The notes beneath the pieces were generated by a model that saw only the letters and a program-made list of their open reading frames with translations, did not search any database and was not told where the DNA came from. Positions 1-12,057 of a stretch of DNA of 64,000 nt are shown here, piece by piece. How positions within the stretch are numbered: the first letter of the stretch is position 1; each line of letters begins with the position of its first letter. The DNA comes from Pollenia angustigena. Taxonomy: Eukaryota; Arthropoda; Insecta; Diptera; Polleniidae. The translations under genes and the position numbers were made by a program. The stretch is from positions 47,864,308 through 47,928,307 of the forward strand of contig OV884056.1 in NCBI GenBank assembly GCA_930367215.1, given 5' to 3'.

Positions 1-683
1 TTAAGTGCATTGTACTTAAAATAATCCGAAAACGGTATTGACTAAAGTAAAAGTGTGATAAAACTAAAAGGATCTCTTAATTCGTTTAATCCAGAAGCCG
101 AACTTGAAATAATCCGAAAGTGAGTTTGATTGTAACCTAAACACTAACGTCATAGGGCCAGAGAGAGGGAGAGAGAATAATATTATTTACTTACCCCTTA
201 CACATGTTTGTTGTATTCTCCCCTTTGTTTGCAGAAGAACTCTCAATTATAAGAAACCATGAGAAACCGATATGGGTTTCGCAATCATTCTACTTTAAAA
301 ATTTGATGTATTTAACTAAATTATTTTAACAATTAGTATTTGGGAATTTTAGCTTCCTATTTTACTTTTTTTAATATGAAAATAATGTAAGTTTTTCTTC
401 TTGAAGTGTTGTTGTTGTTTCTACACACATTAAGCAAGTAGTTTTTACCTACTTGCGTAGTGTTGTTCTGGCTACAACAAACTTTTACTAACACGCGAGA
501 ATGCACGAATAAAAATCGCAATTACTTGTGATGTAGGGTCAGAACTGGTTCGACTTAGCTATTTTACTTGTTTTCTTTATTTTTTGACTGAATTATCTGA
601 TTTTCTTAATCACTTGAAGCTGTGAAGTTTGACATCATTTACTTTAGTAGGGTGTTCCACATAATTATAATATAAATCTATAT
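1..683. other. AT-rich stretch, no gene seen
   Basis: No coding region, RNA gene or clear repeat was recognised. Short GA-rich and T-rich simple sequence occurs (for example the gagaggga tract near 160-175). Confidence 0.5.
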
Positions 684-868
684 CGACCCATTTGCGCGAA
701 ATTATCGTATATGAAAAAATATTGTAGGCAAATTCCACTTCGTTGCTCCAAAAGTTGAATGTATATTTTCATTTTTATATTGCAAGTGATAGCAGAGAAA
801 AGTAGAAAAATGGCTCTCCTGTAAAATTTGGTTTTTGTAAAATACGATAATTTCGCGCAAAAGGGTCG
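684..868. repeat. MITE-like inverted repeat element
   Basis: About 27-bp inverted ends: the left end contains GCGCGAAATTATCGTAT and the right end carries its reverse complement. The centre holds a tctcctgtaaaattt motif that recurs in the element at 35007-35246, so the two are probably one family. No coding capacity. Confidence 0.65.
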
Positions 869-1032
869 TTATATATAAAACAGGATGTGTGTATGTAAAG
901 TATGGACTCCAAAACGGCGGGCCCGATTTTGATGCAATTTTCAGGGAATCTTCAGAATTATCAGGCGGGTGACACTGTGAAGTCTGATTTTCGGTCTGCG
1001 GGCGGAGGGGTGTGGCAAAATCCAATTTTCAT

Positions 1033-1783
1033 ATATGGGTAATTCCAAAGTGTTGAACGTGACAGTCGTACGCATCAAAAATGCAATAACATTTTAAGCA
1101 AAAAATATTTTTACGTTTTCTTAACCCTTAAATTAAAGCACTAAGAAAGCACTGTTATCTATGCTAAAGTTTATGGAGGGCGCGATTCTAGGTCAAAGAT
1201 AATGGCAAAAGAAGTAGCGGTTTGAACGTGAAAAAAACCGAAATAGTTTTTTTGGCCATGTATAAAAAGGCGTAATTCAGCGGAACCTGGCACAATTTTT
1301 TAGTCAAACTACTTTCAGAATTTTATGTAGCAATGTAACATTAAAATGTCTTGGTTTGATTCCAAAATCTTCTGTATGTTCTTTTTTTTAAGCCAAAATC
1401 TGGGTCGATACGTGACATTTCGAACGTGAAATTTTTTCCGTAATAATTTAACTGAATAATAATCAAAATAAAATAAAAATTTATCGTTAATCCGAACTGT
1501 TTGAACTGTTCCTTAGATTACAGACCATATAAGAAAATTTTTTTGGAACAATTTTTATCAACTCTTTTAAGGAAGATAATATTAAAGAAAACATACAATA
1601 AAACATTCTCACATATAAGAAATTACGTTTGCACAAATTTTCAGTCTGATTGTTCATCTAAGTGAAATTTATCAAATTAGTAAAATCTAAATATTTCTCT
1701 ATAACAATATCGTAAAATAATCAGCTTTTAATAACTTTTAAATTTTCGGTCACGGTGGACCTTTTGACGGAAATGCCCATATA
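1033..1783. repeat. TIR element, TATGGGCATTTCC family (copy a)
   Basis: The left end reads atatgggtaattcc followed by a CGTACG-containing motif (gtcgtacgc). The right end reads ggaaatgcccatata. It shares termini with the elements at 8546-9829, 15046-17452, 21248-22005 and 27401-27645. Non-coding, so probably a non-autonomous DNA transposon; the superfamily is not assigned. Confidence 0.55.
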
Positions 1784-1785
1784 CA

Positions 1786-2613
1786 TTAGGGCGGGTCAAA
1801 TTGTATGGAACGATTTTTTTTGATGAAGCGTATAGCAAAAACGTTATCTATGGGCCATGTCACAGAGTACAATTCCGTTCGGAATGATTCCGTTCGAAAT
1901 TGAAGAAAACATATTTGTTTGTTGATGGAAAGTGTATTTTGATAGTTTTATGGCCTTTCAGATACAGACAACTCCCATACCGTTCATGAAAACAAAAATG
2001 GTTTCATTCCGAAACATTTTTTCGTCATTTTCTGAAGCACCAAAATACGGAATGAATTCCGTTTCCGAACGGAATTGTACTCTGTGACATGGCTGTATAG
2101 GTGATTCTGATACATTTTGCTCAAGAGACCATAGCTCTAAGTCGGGTTTGGAGCCCCCCAAAATATCGTCAAAGAAATCGTCATATTTTTATCACCTTTC
2201 AGAATCTGAATTGATACCAATATTTTTATTTTTAGTAGAGATATTAGGAATGTTTTGTCGAAAAATAGCCTAAAATGAACTTTTAACTAATAAATTCTGA
2301 ATTTTCTTCGATTGTTTCTATCGATTTTCCTACAAAAAGGAGTTCGAAAACAAAAAAAAATTGTTCTTAATAAAAGTTGTTGGAAATATTCTGAACTTTC
2401 ATAATATGCAAAAAAAAAAAAAAATTCGAAAAAAATCGAAGAAAATTCAGACTTTATTAAAATATGGAAAAATATCTATTTTGAAATTTTGGGGGGCTCC
2501 AAACCCGACTAAGAGCTATGGTCTCTTGAGCAAAATTTCTCAGAATCAACTATACATTACGTTTTTGCTATACGCTTCATCAAAAAAAAAAAAAAAAAAT
2601 TAAACCGCCCTAA
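1786..2613. repeat. Foldback element with long inverted arms
   Basis: The ends read ttagggcgggt and, inverted, accgccctaa. The left arm (about 1786-1853 and 2094-2165) pairs with the right arm (about 2485-2613), including the shared stretches tgatgaagcgtatagcaaaa and ccatagctctaagtcgggtt. The left arm is split by the nested MITE at 1854-2093. Non-coding. Confidence 0.65.
1854..2093. repeat. Nested 240-bp MITE
   Basis: Inverted ends of about 28 bp start gccatgtcacagagtacaat and return as the exact reverse complement at 2066-2093. The element interrupts the left arm of the surrounding foldback element, so it inserted later. Confidence 0.75.
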
Positions 2614-2853
2614 TATACATGTATTTATTTTTTTTTGCTTTTTTTTGTTTTAAATCGGTTACGTAGTTCCAAAGATATTTAAAAAAAACCTATGTTAATA
2701 ATGATCCAATATCAAAATTTTAGAACTTTCGAAATCCACGAATTCCGATGATTTCCAACGATTTACCATTCCAATTCAAGCTGCTCTAATTCCCTTTGCG
2801 TCTTGCCTTTGCTTTTACTATCAGCAAAGCACTAGGCCAATCATTGACTATTG
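2614..2853. other. No gene or repeat recognised
   Basis: AT-rich sequence between two inverted-repeat elements; nothing further supported. Confidence 0.4.
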
Positions 2854-4167
2854 CACGCAAAGAAAAAACATGGTTGTGGAAAACATATTGTGATAAGATT
2901 CATGATTGTAGTCACCATATTAAGATTATTATTGAATCATATTATGACTAAATATACTCGTAATATGACATCATAATATTTTTCCCTTAATCATATTATT
3001 ATTCTGTTAATCATACTCAGCTAAGAAGTAATCAAATTATTGTCATGTTAATCATAATAAGCTAAGAAGCAATCATGTTATTATCATGTTAATCATAATA
3101 AGCTAAGAAAATAATCATATTATTGTCATGTTAATCATAAATATCTAAGAAGTAATCATATTATCATCAGGTTAATCATAATAAATTAAGAAGCAATCAA
3201 ACTGTCAAAAAAATATAAAATAAATAAAAAATTTTTTGATCGAATTTTTATTTTGTGGCTTTTTATAATTTTTCTTTATGTAAATTAAATAGCGGAGTTC
3301 AATATAAGGCTTGCAAAAGAACAAATGCAAAATCTGTGGTTTTCATGGGCCACAGCGTATGTCCTTTCCGACTTTGAGATATTGCATAATTTTGAACGCT
3401 CTTTACATGTTTCTAAAAATATTTGAAAAAAGATGGATCAATTCCGATTTTTTAACGCAGTGACAAAGTTTAAAAAGTGCAATAGCTAGCCCATAGTTTG
3501 ATCTAGAATGGTATTTCGGCTCTCCTGAAAAATTTGTTTTAAGACATACGCGGTTGCCCATGAAAATCACAGAAATATCGTATCACTTTTATGAAATATA
3601 ACGAAATCTCTGTGTGTTTTGTTGTTGGATTTTACAAATAACGACGACATTTTGCATTTGCACTATTAAACCACTAATACTGAATGAACTCCGCTAATAT
3701 TTTAATTTTTTTTGTTTCTTTAAACTTATTTTTTTATAGGAATTTATCTTTAAATTAAAAAACCGCTAACACATAAAATAAACGACACAACTGGTTCCAA
3801 ATTATTTTAAAATGGCGCTAACATAATATTATTAGAGTAAAAATAGTTTGATTGCATCTTAAAAATAATATGATAAATGTATAGAAAGTTATCATGTTAT
3901 GGCTATTAGATATCATGATATGATTGTGAGTAATATAATATGTTTTGAAAGTTATCATAATTTAGTTGTTAGAAAAATAATTATTTTTCGATCAACAATA
4001 CTCAAATTTATAATTGCGATCAACATATATATATGTTTACAGTAACTATAATATTGTTGATATTTAATAAAAAATGTCAATTATTTGTGTACGACAACAA
4101 TATATTGTTACATTTAACATAGTGTTGTTGCCGTAACCATGCCCAACCATATTTTTTTCTCTGCGTG
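2854..4167. repeat. TIR element with CACGCAAAG ends and internal tandem repeats
   Basis: The left end (cacgcaaagaaaaaacatgg) and the inverted right end (caaccatatttttttctctgcgtg) pair over about 24 bp. Inside, around 2985-3195, a roughly 60-bp unit containing ttatcatgttaatcataata and gctaagaagcaatca recurs four to five times. No coding region. Confidence 0.6.
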
Positions 4168-4666
4168 TGCTGGCCTAAACGGCCAGTTGTACGTTAGCGT
4201 CTCGTTTTTCTTCGCGGACATATATGTATGGCAAAGTTTATTTTCTCATTCACTCAGAACCTTGCATGTTAAATTTTATCTTTCTAGGTCCAATACTAAC
4301 GGAAATTCAAAAGGTTCCAGTTAAAGAACAAAAAAGTACCAAACAGTTCCACAATAGATTCTTATGCACTCAGGACATTGCATGTTAAATCTTATGTTTT
4401 AAGGGGCAATATTAACGATAATTAAAAAAATACCAGTTGTAGAAGCAAAAAGCTTAAGAAAAAAATCAAATGTCCTTTTTTGGGTACTATTTATTTCTCC
4501 ATTAAAGTATCAAAAAATTTCAGTTCGAATATGTCAACGAATGGAGAAAAATGTTTTGTAAAAAAAGTACCAAAACTAGCTACGCTTTTCACCCCTTTTT
4601 TGTTCGAATTTTGAAAAAGTACCAAATTCGTATTCGAGTTTCGAATGTTTTATTAATGCTAGAAAC
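4168..4666. other. No gene recognised
   Basis: AT-rich; the words aaaagtaccaaa and gttaaat recur. No coding region can be defended. Confidence 0.4.
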
Positions 4667-5512
4667 ACAAGTGGGACGAACGACGAATTATTTGCAACAA
4701 ATATTCGTCATTAGAAATAGAACACATTCACAATCATTGCGTAGACTGAACTTCGTTGTGCGATACGAACTCTGCGATAGGTTTATTTCTATTTCTTATG
4801 CAGTCGAACGACGAAAAAATTGGGAAAGGGACAGTGCAGCATAATATAAAAGGGAAATATTTGTTAAAAATCGTGAAAGCTGTAAAGAATCACAGGGACA
4901 AATCGTTTTTGCGAACTTGGCTAAAATTCGCGAAAAATCTAAACTTTTAAACAAACACTAAAATTTCTTTGAAATCGCTAAACTGGTGAAAAAAAACAAA
5001 ATGTCGGAAAATAACAAAAAAAAAAAAATAAAAACAGCGAAAATTCGCGAAAATTTTTAATATTTTAAACAAGCCATAAAACTGATTTAAAGTCTCTAAA
5101 ACCATAAGGAATGGCAAAAATGGCATGATAGCAAAGCCTTCTATTTTTATTATAAATCGTGAAAGCTGTGAAGAAGCACAGAGACAAATTACTTTTATTG
5201 GGAACTTGGCTAAAATTCGCGAAAATTTGCACAAAAAAACCCTAAAATTTATTTGAAATCGCTAAATTAGTAAAAAAAAAACAAAATGTCGCAAAATAAC
5301 AAAAAAAAAATTTCAAAAAATTGCGAAAATTCCGGAAAAATTTTAATATTTTAAACAAGCCATACAATTGATTAAAAATCTCTAAAACTAAAAGGAATGG
5401 CAAAAATTCACTCACTTATTGTGTCTCATATGACAAACTTACGCAACGAATTCTTGCCGAAGAATTCGTCGTACTATGCGAAGTTCGTCGTTCGTCCCAG
5501 TTGTGTTTATGC
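4667..5512. repeat. Inverted-repeat element with an internal tandem duplication
   Basis: Ends pair as acaagtgggacgaacgacga (left) against tcgtcgttcgtcccagttgt (right). Internally a block of about 250-290 bp starting aaatcgtgaaagctgt at about 4868 is repeated from about 5155 with scattered differences, each copy ending near an aaggaatggcaaaaat motif. Short open frames here are by-products of the repeat. Confidence 0.6.
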
Positions 5513-6687
5513 CATAACTTTGTTTCTATGTTTATTGGTTCAAAAGATAGATGGGCTGTCACAAAAAGTACCAAAATTCAGGTTTTACCCGTTTTCTGCC
5601 TAATAGGGCCGAATTAAAAAAAAGGACCAGACACCTGTCCGCCTATTTTTCTTAAGAACAACAATTAGCTTTACATTTTTTTGTATCTCTTTTAGTTTTG
5701 GAGATATAAGGTTACCAAATTTTCCCTATTTTACTCTTTTTTACATTCGAATTTCCAAAAATTCCGTCTTAGTGGATCGATTTGGGGAGCGACTCATCTC
5801 TGGTCCAAATTTTAAGTTTTTATCTCCAGGCGTGCGATGATGAATCAGCGAGTTACACTTTTATATATACAGATAGTCTTATTCCTTCAATATTTTCCAG
5901 GAATATTTTCTATGCTTTATCAGAATTATCTGACTATTAAAGTATAAACGCTTTTAAAATTTTACTTAAAATACACATTCGAATTAATATGAAAATTTTT
6001 ATAATAAATGTTACTCACCATGAGAAATTAATTCCCAGATTCTATTTGTTAAAATAATCAGCTCAGCCAAAAATAAAACTGCTCAATAAATTTTAATAAA
6101 ATTTCATGTTGTAAAATTCCTTCCTTCAGTAAAAATTATTTAATGAAAATTCAATTTGATGAACCCGAGCCTAACTGAAAATATCAAAAATAAATAGTCA
6201 TAAATGTTAGATCGTTAGCTACAAACTCAATGCATATTATAATTTTACGCCATTGTATTATGATTTGCTAAATCCTTTTTTTAATGTTACATACCAAATG
6301 ATATATTTCAAATACTGTTTATTTTCACCAGTCTTGCATAAAAAGAAAACCTTTAAAAAAACATTTTTATAATTTCTTTACTGCACTTGATTTATAAAAA
6401 TGTAAAGAAAAAAAAAAAAACAATAATAAAAAGTTTCAATTCCTCCATAAATAAGTAAACATTTCAATTGAAAGTGCAAGAAATAAATATAATCAACAAA
6501 ACAAACCACACACTATTCATTTTGATACAGTGTGTTATAAAAATAAAGCACATTTTGCCATTAGGAAAATTCACACAAACACACACACACAGCTACACTG
6601 ATATAAATACAATGAACAGAGCAGTAGTAACAACGTTTGCCAGATTTGTCGATTTATTTTCATGTTGGCGATTTTCGTACCCTCCTT
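5513..6687. other. Non-coding; holds a retroposon 3'-end fragment
   Basis: Positions about 6084-6183 match, in inverted orientation and over about 100 bp, the sequence at about 8831-8935 that forms one end of the retroposed insert at 8831-9338 (shared words: catgttgtaaaattcct, atttaatgaaaatt). It is therefore probably a truncated copy. A short CA-rich tract lies near 6575-6592. Otherwise AT-rich and without a gene. Confidence 0.45.
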
Positions 6688-7460
6688 AGGCCGAGGCCAC
6701 GCAATGAGCGGCTAAGCGTCAAGCTGCTGAGCGATGAGCGTCAAAGCGTCAAGTTTGAGCGGCAAGTGGCTTATTACTGAGCGTCACTTCTGATTGGTTA
6801 GTTGTTAAAATGTCATTGTAAAGAGTTGCTTCTTCAATGTTATTACGCGAAAATCGTATTCATAAAAATGTTATGCGTTTTTTAAGAAAAAAAAATTGCA
6901 GATTGTTCGTCGATTTCGATCGAAGACTTCGTTCGCTTAACTTACATTTAAAACAAATTATGAACAAGTAAGAAAGTATAGTCGGTCAAGCCCGACCATA
7001 TGACACCCTACAACGCAGTATTAATATACACATCATGCTAATGTGTCCATATTTATCAAGCAAGGGGAATTAAGCCATTTATATATATTTATATATAAAT
7101 CCACAATACTGCCGTATGTCTGTGAAATTGACCAAATTGACAAAACAAAAAAATAATATCTCGGTTATATTTTTATTTTTAAAATTTGATAATCTGTCTT
7201 GCCATAATTCGGTCGGCTTTGTACGGATGAAATCAGAAGCTCCATATTTACTTTTGCCATGTTTATTTTTTGACGCTCAGAAAACAACTAAAAATTAGAA
7301 CAAGTTTTATTCCTGAGCGACGCCGTTTAGCCGCTCAAAAATTTCGCTCGCATGCCGCTCATTTCGTGGCCACTTTAATAGTCTTTCATATGTTTTAATT
7401 TTTTGACGCTCATCGCTCAGCCGCTTGACGCTTAGCCGCTCATTGCGTGGCCTCGGCCTT
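6688..7460. repeat. DNA-transposon-like element with about 58-bp GC-rich TIRs
   Basis: Left end 6688-6746 and right end 7402-7460 are near-perfect inverted repeats beginning aggccgaggccacgcaatga. The ends are built from the recurring words GAGCGGC, TAAGCGTC and GAGCGATGAGCGTC, a GC-rich island in an AT-rich region. The interior (6961-7020) carries a gtcggtcaagcccgacc palindrome seen in many dipteran repeats. Non-coding. Confidence 0.65.
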
Positions 7461-7463
7461 ATA

Positions 7464-7958
7464 CTATGTTCACACTTGGGTTCTTAAACGCGTTTAAGCA
7501 GCTCGAACGTGATTAAGCTCTAATCACTTCAAAATCGAGATGATTACCCATACATTCAAGTGATTTGTTAATCACTTCAAATTGACATGATTACAACTAC
7601 ATCACTTCATGAACCACATAGAATCTACTGAACATACCTCAAACTGAGTGTAATGGAGATTCGCCAACATGATTGTGTACAACCGGCCACGATTTCTGCT
7701 TAATGTTTTTATTTTTTCCTTGAATAATCAATAAAATTTCACAATTTCATCATTCAAATAATTAAAATAATATTCTGATAACTTTATAAAAGCATTTTTA
7801 TCCATTTTTAATACTTTAAATAAATATAAATTTGTTTGTTGGTTTTTTTTTTCTAAATCATCTGTCACCTTAATCATCTCAAATGTAGTGTGAACGGCTT
7901 TGATTAACTTAATCAACATTTAGCTTAAACGCGTTTAAAAACCCAAATGTGAACATAG
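7464..7958. repeat. TIR element, CTATGTTCACA ends
   Basis: Inverted ends of about 34 bp include ctatgttcaca and the palindrome aaacgcgttta. Subterminal repeats of the word aatcacttcaaa lie near the left end. It abuts the preceding element almost directly. Non-coding. Confidence 0.65.
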
Positions 7959-8545
7959 CATTTACTAGTTGGATAAAAAAATGATTTTTTGACGATTTAT
8001 AAGCTGAATTTGACGATTTTTCAAATTATAAATTTTTTAATAGTTTGCAAAAGTTCCTAATAAAATTTCGCACTTTTTTTTACTTTTTGGATAATTTCCC
8101 CTTTTTTTGATTGGCAGCAATTTTCATATCTCAGCAGTTTGTAATATACAAAATACACTTAATTTTAGCGCAACATATATTTTTCTTTGGCTTTCATTTG
8201 GTCGCTGGTGCCGTTTTAGCAAAAGCGCTTTAGGTTCAGATTCTGTTAATAGATCTAATTTTCATTCATTATTTTTTTTTGTTGTGTTACTCCAATTATA
8301 TGTTCTTTAACTTGGAAGTATTGCCGTATGTAGCAAAGTCATCTGCTAACAATTACTTATACCAACAATATTTCAAATATTTTTCTATTTTGGATTCATT
8401 TCATATTTATATGTACATATATATGTAAATATTCAGTCCTTTAATTCCTGTAGGAGCAGGATCGTAACTATTTATACACCCAGAGAAAGAGTATTTTTCA
8501 ATATGGTCCCCTCCAACAGAAGTATTTTTAATGAACAATTTTAAA
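7959..8545. other. Non-coding AT-rich stretch
   Basis: No gene recognised. A cacccagagaaa motif at about 8479 resembles the end of the element at 2854-4167, and an inverted counterpart (ttttttctctgcatgt) occurs near 10229. A larger decayed element may therefore enclose 8479-10245. Confidence 0.35.
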
Positions 8546-9829
8546 CATATGGGTATTTCCTGGGGTACGAACGTACGTTCGTGAACGCTTTTGATGTACA
8601 AATAATATTGAAAACAAAACTTTTCCTAGCATTTTTTTCTATTCGATAGCATTTGGGTAGCTCTATGTTTAGTGCGAAAGATGGATTTCCTCGAGTTAAA
8701 GTTTTCATAATAAGAGTTATAAACGTGTGGCCACGAACGTACGCAAAATAGAATTCAACTTTGGCTGACAGTAGTGAAATGTAAAAATCTGCGCAATGGA
8801 ACGGAATATTCAAAAGTGATTAATTTATTAATATTTTTAATTAGGCTTAAGTTCATGAAATTTAATTTTCATTAAATTATTTTTATGAAGAAAGGAATTT
8901 TACAACATGAAAATTTATTAAAATTGTTATTGATAATCTTTCATTCTTGACGTGGCTCGGGCTCGAACCCTGGCCGGCAGGTTACCATCGCAACCACTCG
9001 ATCTCCTCAGATGGATTTGCCGTCTTACACTCGCAGCCATCGACGACTGCTGACGTCAATAGTCAAACATCAATCCTTAAACCAAATTGTATTTAAACAT
9101 TTGGTAGATCGAAATTTGCTTTCCTGAATGATTATCCATTTTAATTGATTTTACATGTTTTTTTCCTTACTTCTGTTTTTTCGTACTTTTGTCAAGAATT
9201 TTTCTTGAAGTCCAAGTACATTTTTTGTTTATTCATTTTGTCTTTCTCCTTTCTGTTGACCTTTTTCAGCACAACTTGAAGGACAAATGTACACATAGAG
9301 CTCGTGCCTTAGCTATAATAACCACAATACTAATTATTGTGATTAATTTATTTTAAAAGTGTATTAATGTAGGCCTCCATCCAGTATTTACAAATAGAAT
9401 ATATCCCTTGGTTTTTGTTAAATTATATACCGGTCGCGAACGTACGATTTTCCATATGTTTTTTTTTATTATTATCACCACGCATTTTCCCATAAATGTC
9501 TTCAAATATCCTTAACAAAAAAACTTAATACTCCTTTTACAATTGATTGTAATGGATAGATTATGAAGAAAGAGTGTAAACATAACATATTTTTTGCATG
9601 TAAAATAAGTATATAAAAATGTCTTTAGAAGTAGCTTAAAAAGAAAACATAAAATTTTCCAGTTTCCAGGGCAATTTCCTCAAGTAAAACAGCTCAGATA
9701 TGCTAGGAAACCATTCTTTTATAAGAACATAGAGACTTTTTTTTTTTTAATAATAAACAATAAAAGACGATGATAATCAACATTTTATTTTTTCATCCTG
9801 GTAGACCATTCTGAGGAAATGCCCATATG
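8546..9829. repeat. TIR element, TATGGGCATTTCC family (copy b)
   Basis: Ends read catatgggtatttcc and, inverted, ggaaatgcccatatg, with cgaacgtacg motifs next to the left end. Outside the retroposed insert at 8831-9338 it aligns collinearly with copy d (21248-22005). Non-coding. Confidence 0.7.
8831..9338 (-). mobile_element. SINE-like retroposed insert with tRNA-like promoter boxes
   Basis: Comparison with the uninterrupted copy at 21248-22005 shows that about 508 bp were inserted here. The insert is flanked by a perfect 14-bp duplication gtgattaatttatt (8817-8830 and 9339-9352). On the minus strand it carries a pol III B box (GGTTCGAGCCC, about 8958-8968) and an A-box-like GAGTGGTTGCG about 35-40 bases upstream of it, as in tRNA-derived SINEs. 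Its left end matches the fragment at 6084-6183. The tRNA-like part lies some 330 nt from the presumed 5' end, which is unusual, so the family stays open. Confidence 0.55.
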
Positions 9830-10554
9830 CTTAATGAAACCATGTTATGGACAATGGCAACAAAGATTTTGTTTTCAATTATTCTTCCATCAAGTCATCA
9901 TATTTTTGTTGACTCCGAACAAGTTTACAAGTATGTATGTGTATGTATCTGATTGCATGGTTGCTTTTCAACCATAGCATGTAGCTCTTGAAAAATAGAA
10001 AAGAACTATTGTTATTTAAACCAAACAAGCAATGGTCATATTTACCAATAACATGTTTAAAGACAATCATATTATGGTCGTGGCTTCTTGATGGCTGACT
10101 AATTTAACGATAATATTATTGCCGATGACAACAATATGATTTAATTAATCATAATACGTATGTATGTATGTACATATATACTTTTTCGCTTAAAGCAGAT
10201 CTGTTGGAGCTTACCACATAGAAAAGTGTTTTTTCTCTGCATGTAGTTAATGAAAGCGAGAAAAAGTGTTTAACTTTTCGATTTTTGTTTTAATAAAAGA
10301 AACATTTTTTATACACGCTCAAATTTTTTACTTAAATTTTAATACAAACAGAAATAACTGAGACGAAGAATAACGAAAAATTTCCAAAATGTTATTTTAC
10401 AATGACGATTTAAGAAAGTCCAATTAAAGATTTTTTTCTCAAAATTTGACGATTTTCGAACAAATTTATCTGGTAACTATAATTGTTTTAGATTTGTTTA
10501 CATTTGAAAAGGCCATAAACAAAAAAACATGCAAGTACAAGCAACAGAGAGAAA
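9830..10554. other. Non-coding AT-rich stretch
   Basis: No gene recognised. Contains a gtatgtatgtacatatata simple repeat near 10147 and the ttttctctgcatgt motif near 10230. Confidence 0.4.
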
Positions 10555-10562
10555 GGTATAAC

Positions 10563-12049
10563 CAGGGTTGTCAGATTTTTTTGAGCTCCATCGCCAAAAC
10601 GGATGTCAGAAATCGCCAAAAACCGCCAAACGTCAATTTTGTTCAGTTTTTGTAAATTTTTTTTTAAATTAAATTTTGCATAAAAAGAACGCTAGTATAA
10701 TATTTCAGTCAAAAATCGCCAAAATAAAATGGAGATCATATATTCAGTTAAAAAACTTATATTAAGTACACAGGTCTATAAGACCGTACACTTCAGCCTC
10801 ACCGATTTCATTACTGGAGTTTTGACAAGGTGACATTACGTTCTCTTTTTTAGAGGACAATCATCTATTTTAGCTGGCTGTCATCTTTTTCCTCTTTATT
10901 TTTGAAAGCATGGCCAATATTTGCTTTTATTTTTATAAATTAAAATAAATTTTATTTCACGGCGATCGCCGGTTTTTTCTGTCAAATCGTATGGAAAATG
11001 TCGTGCCATGTTTGTTCTGTTCATACTACTACTGAACTCTAGCTTTTGAAAAGAAATGGTGGCACTTATTTTCTTTTTGTAAAAGTGGCCATTCACTTGC
11101 AGTATACAATTTTGAATAATTTAGTGCCAAGAATCTTTAAGTTTCGTTATTTTTTTTAATTAATTTAACTTAAGTAAATGTAAATTTTTATACATCGTCT
11201 GCTTAATATGCAAACATGCTAATTCCCTTTCAAAAAATTTTACAAGAAAACCCAAAAATATATTGTTGATTTGACACACTTCAGAACTTAAAATGAATAA
11301 AAACTACATGCTTCAACACGGCATCAAAATCTCAATTTAATTAAAAAGTGGATTTAGCAGGTTAGTATTTTAAGCCGACGATATGTTATTTTCCTTTTCC
11401 AGAAATCTGGACTCATCCCCTAGAGAATTCAAAAGAGTAAATTGTCCATAAGTCGCTCCAAGTCGCTCTGTTAAAATTCTAGTTATGAAAAACGATGGAA
11501 AATTGTATTGTCCACAAAACCTAATCGTTTTTGGTCGCCCACGTTTACTTCTTCTCCAGAAATCTGGACTCATCCATCATAGCAGCGTTAACTTAAGTTT
11601 TGTTAAGTGGTTAACACTATTCGGTTAACATAACAGAATGTGTCTAGGGTTATAAATTTACTTTACATATATAAAAATGGGAATGTTAATTTGTCTGTAA
11701 AATATGTAAAAAATCAAAGTCAAATAAATTTTTTACTTTTTACTTTATGTCCTCTATTTTTATTAATTTAAATAGTGACTGAATATAAAATTCACTTAAA
11801 ATGATAACAAAACAAAAATCATGTTAAAAAAAGTTGCAAGTTTTTTTTATATTAGTAATGATAACAAAAAATGACAAGCTGTTAAACCAAATCGCCGAAA
11901 TAATATAAATGGTAAAAATAGCCAAGTTAATCGCCAGTTATATCAGAAATCGCCATAAAAGTCGCCAGTCGCCAAATGGGAAATCCCATCGCCAAACACG
12001 TTTCAAAATCGCCATGTTTGGCGAGAAATCGCCATATCTGACTGCCCTG
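10563..12049. mobile_element. hAT-like non-autonomous transposon
   Basis: It begins CAGGGTTGTCAGAT and ends with the near inverted copy ATCTGACTGCCCTG. It is flanked by a perfect 8-bp target duplication ggtataac (10555-10562 and 12050-12057). CAGGG-type ends plus an 8-bp duplication are diagnostic of hAT transposons. Subterminal repeats of the type AAATCGCCA(A/T)A occur many times at both ends, as expected for transposase-binding sites. No transposase is recognisable, so it must have been mobilised in trans. Confidence 0.9.
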
Positions 12050-12057
12050 GGTATAAC

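Noticed and set aside
4551..4950. Overlapping open frames in the 4.5-5 kb region
   Set aside because: They lie across an inverted-repeat element with tandem duplication and share no protein motif.
8941..9010. Functional tRNA gene
   Set aside because: Only A/B-box-like sequence within a retroposed insert; no complete cloverleaf with acceptor stem could be drawn.
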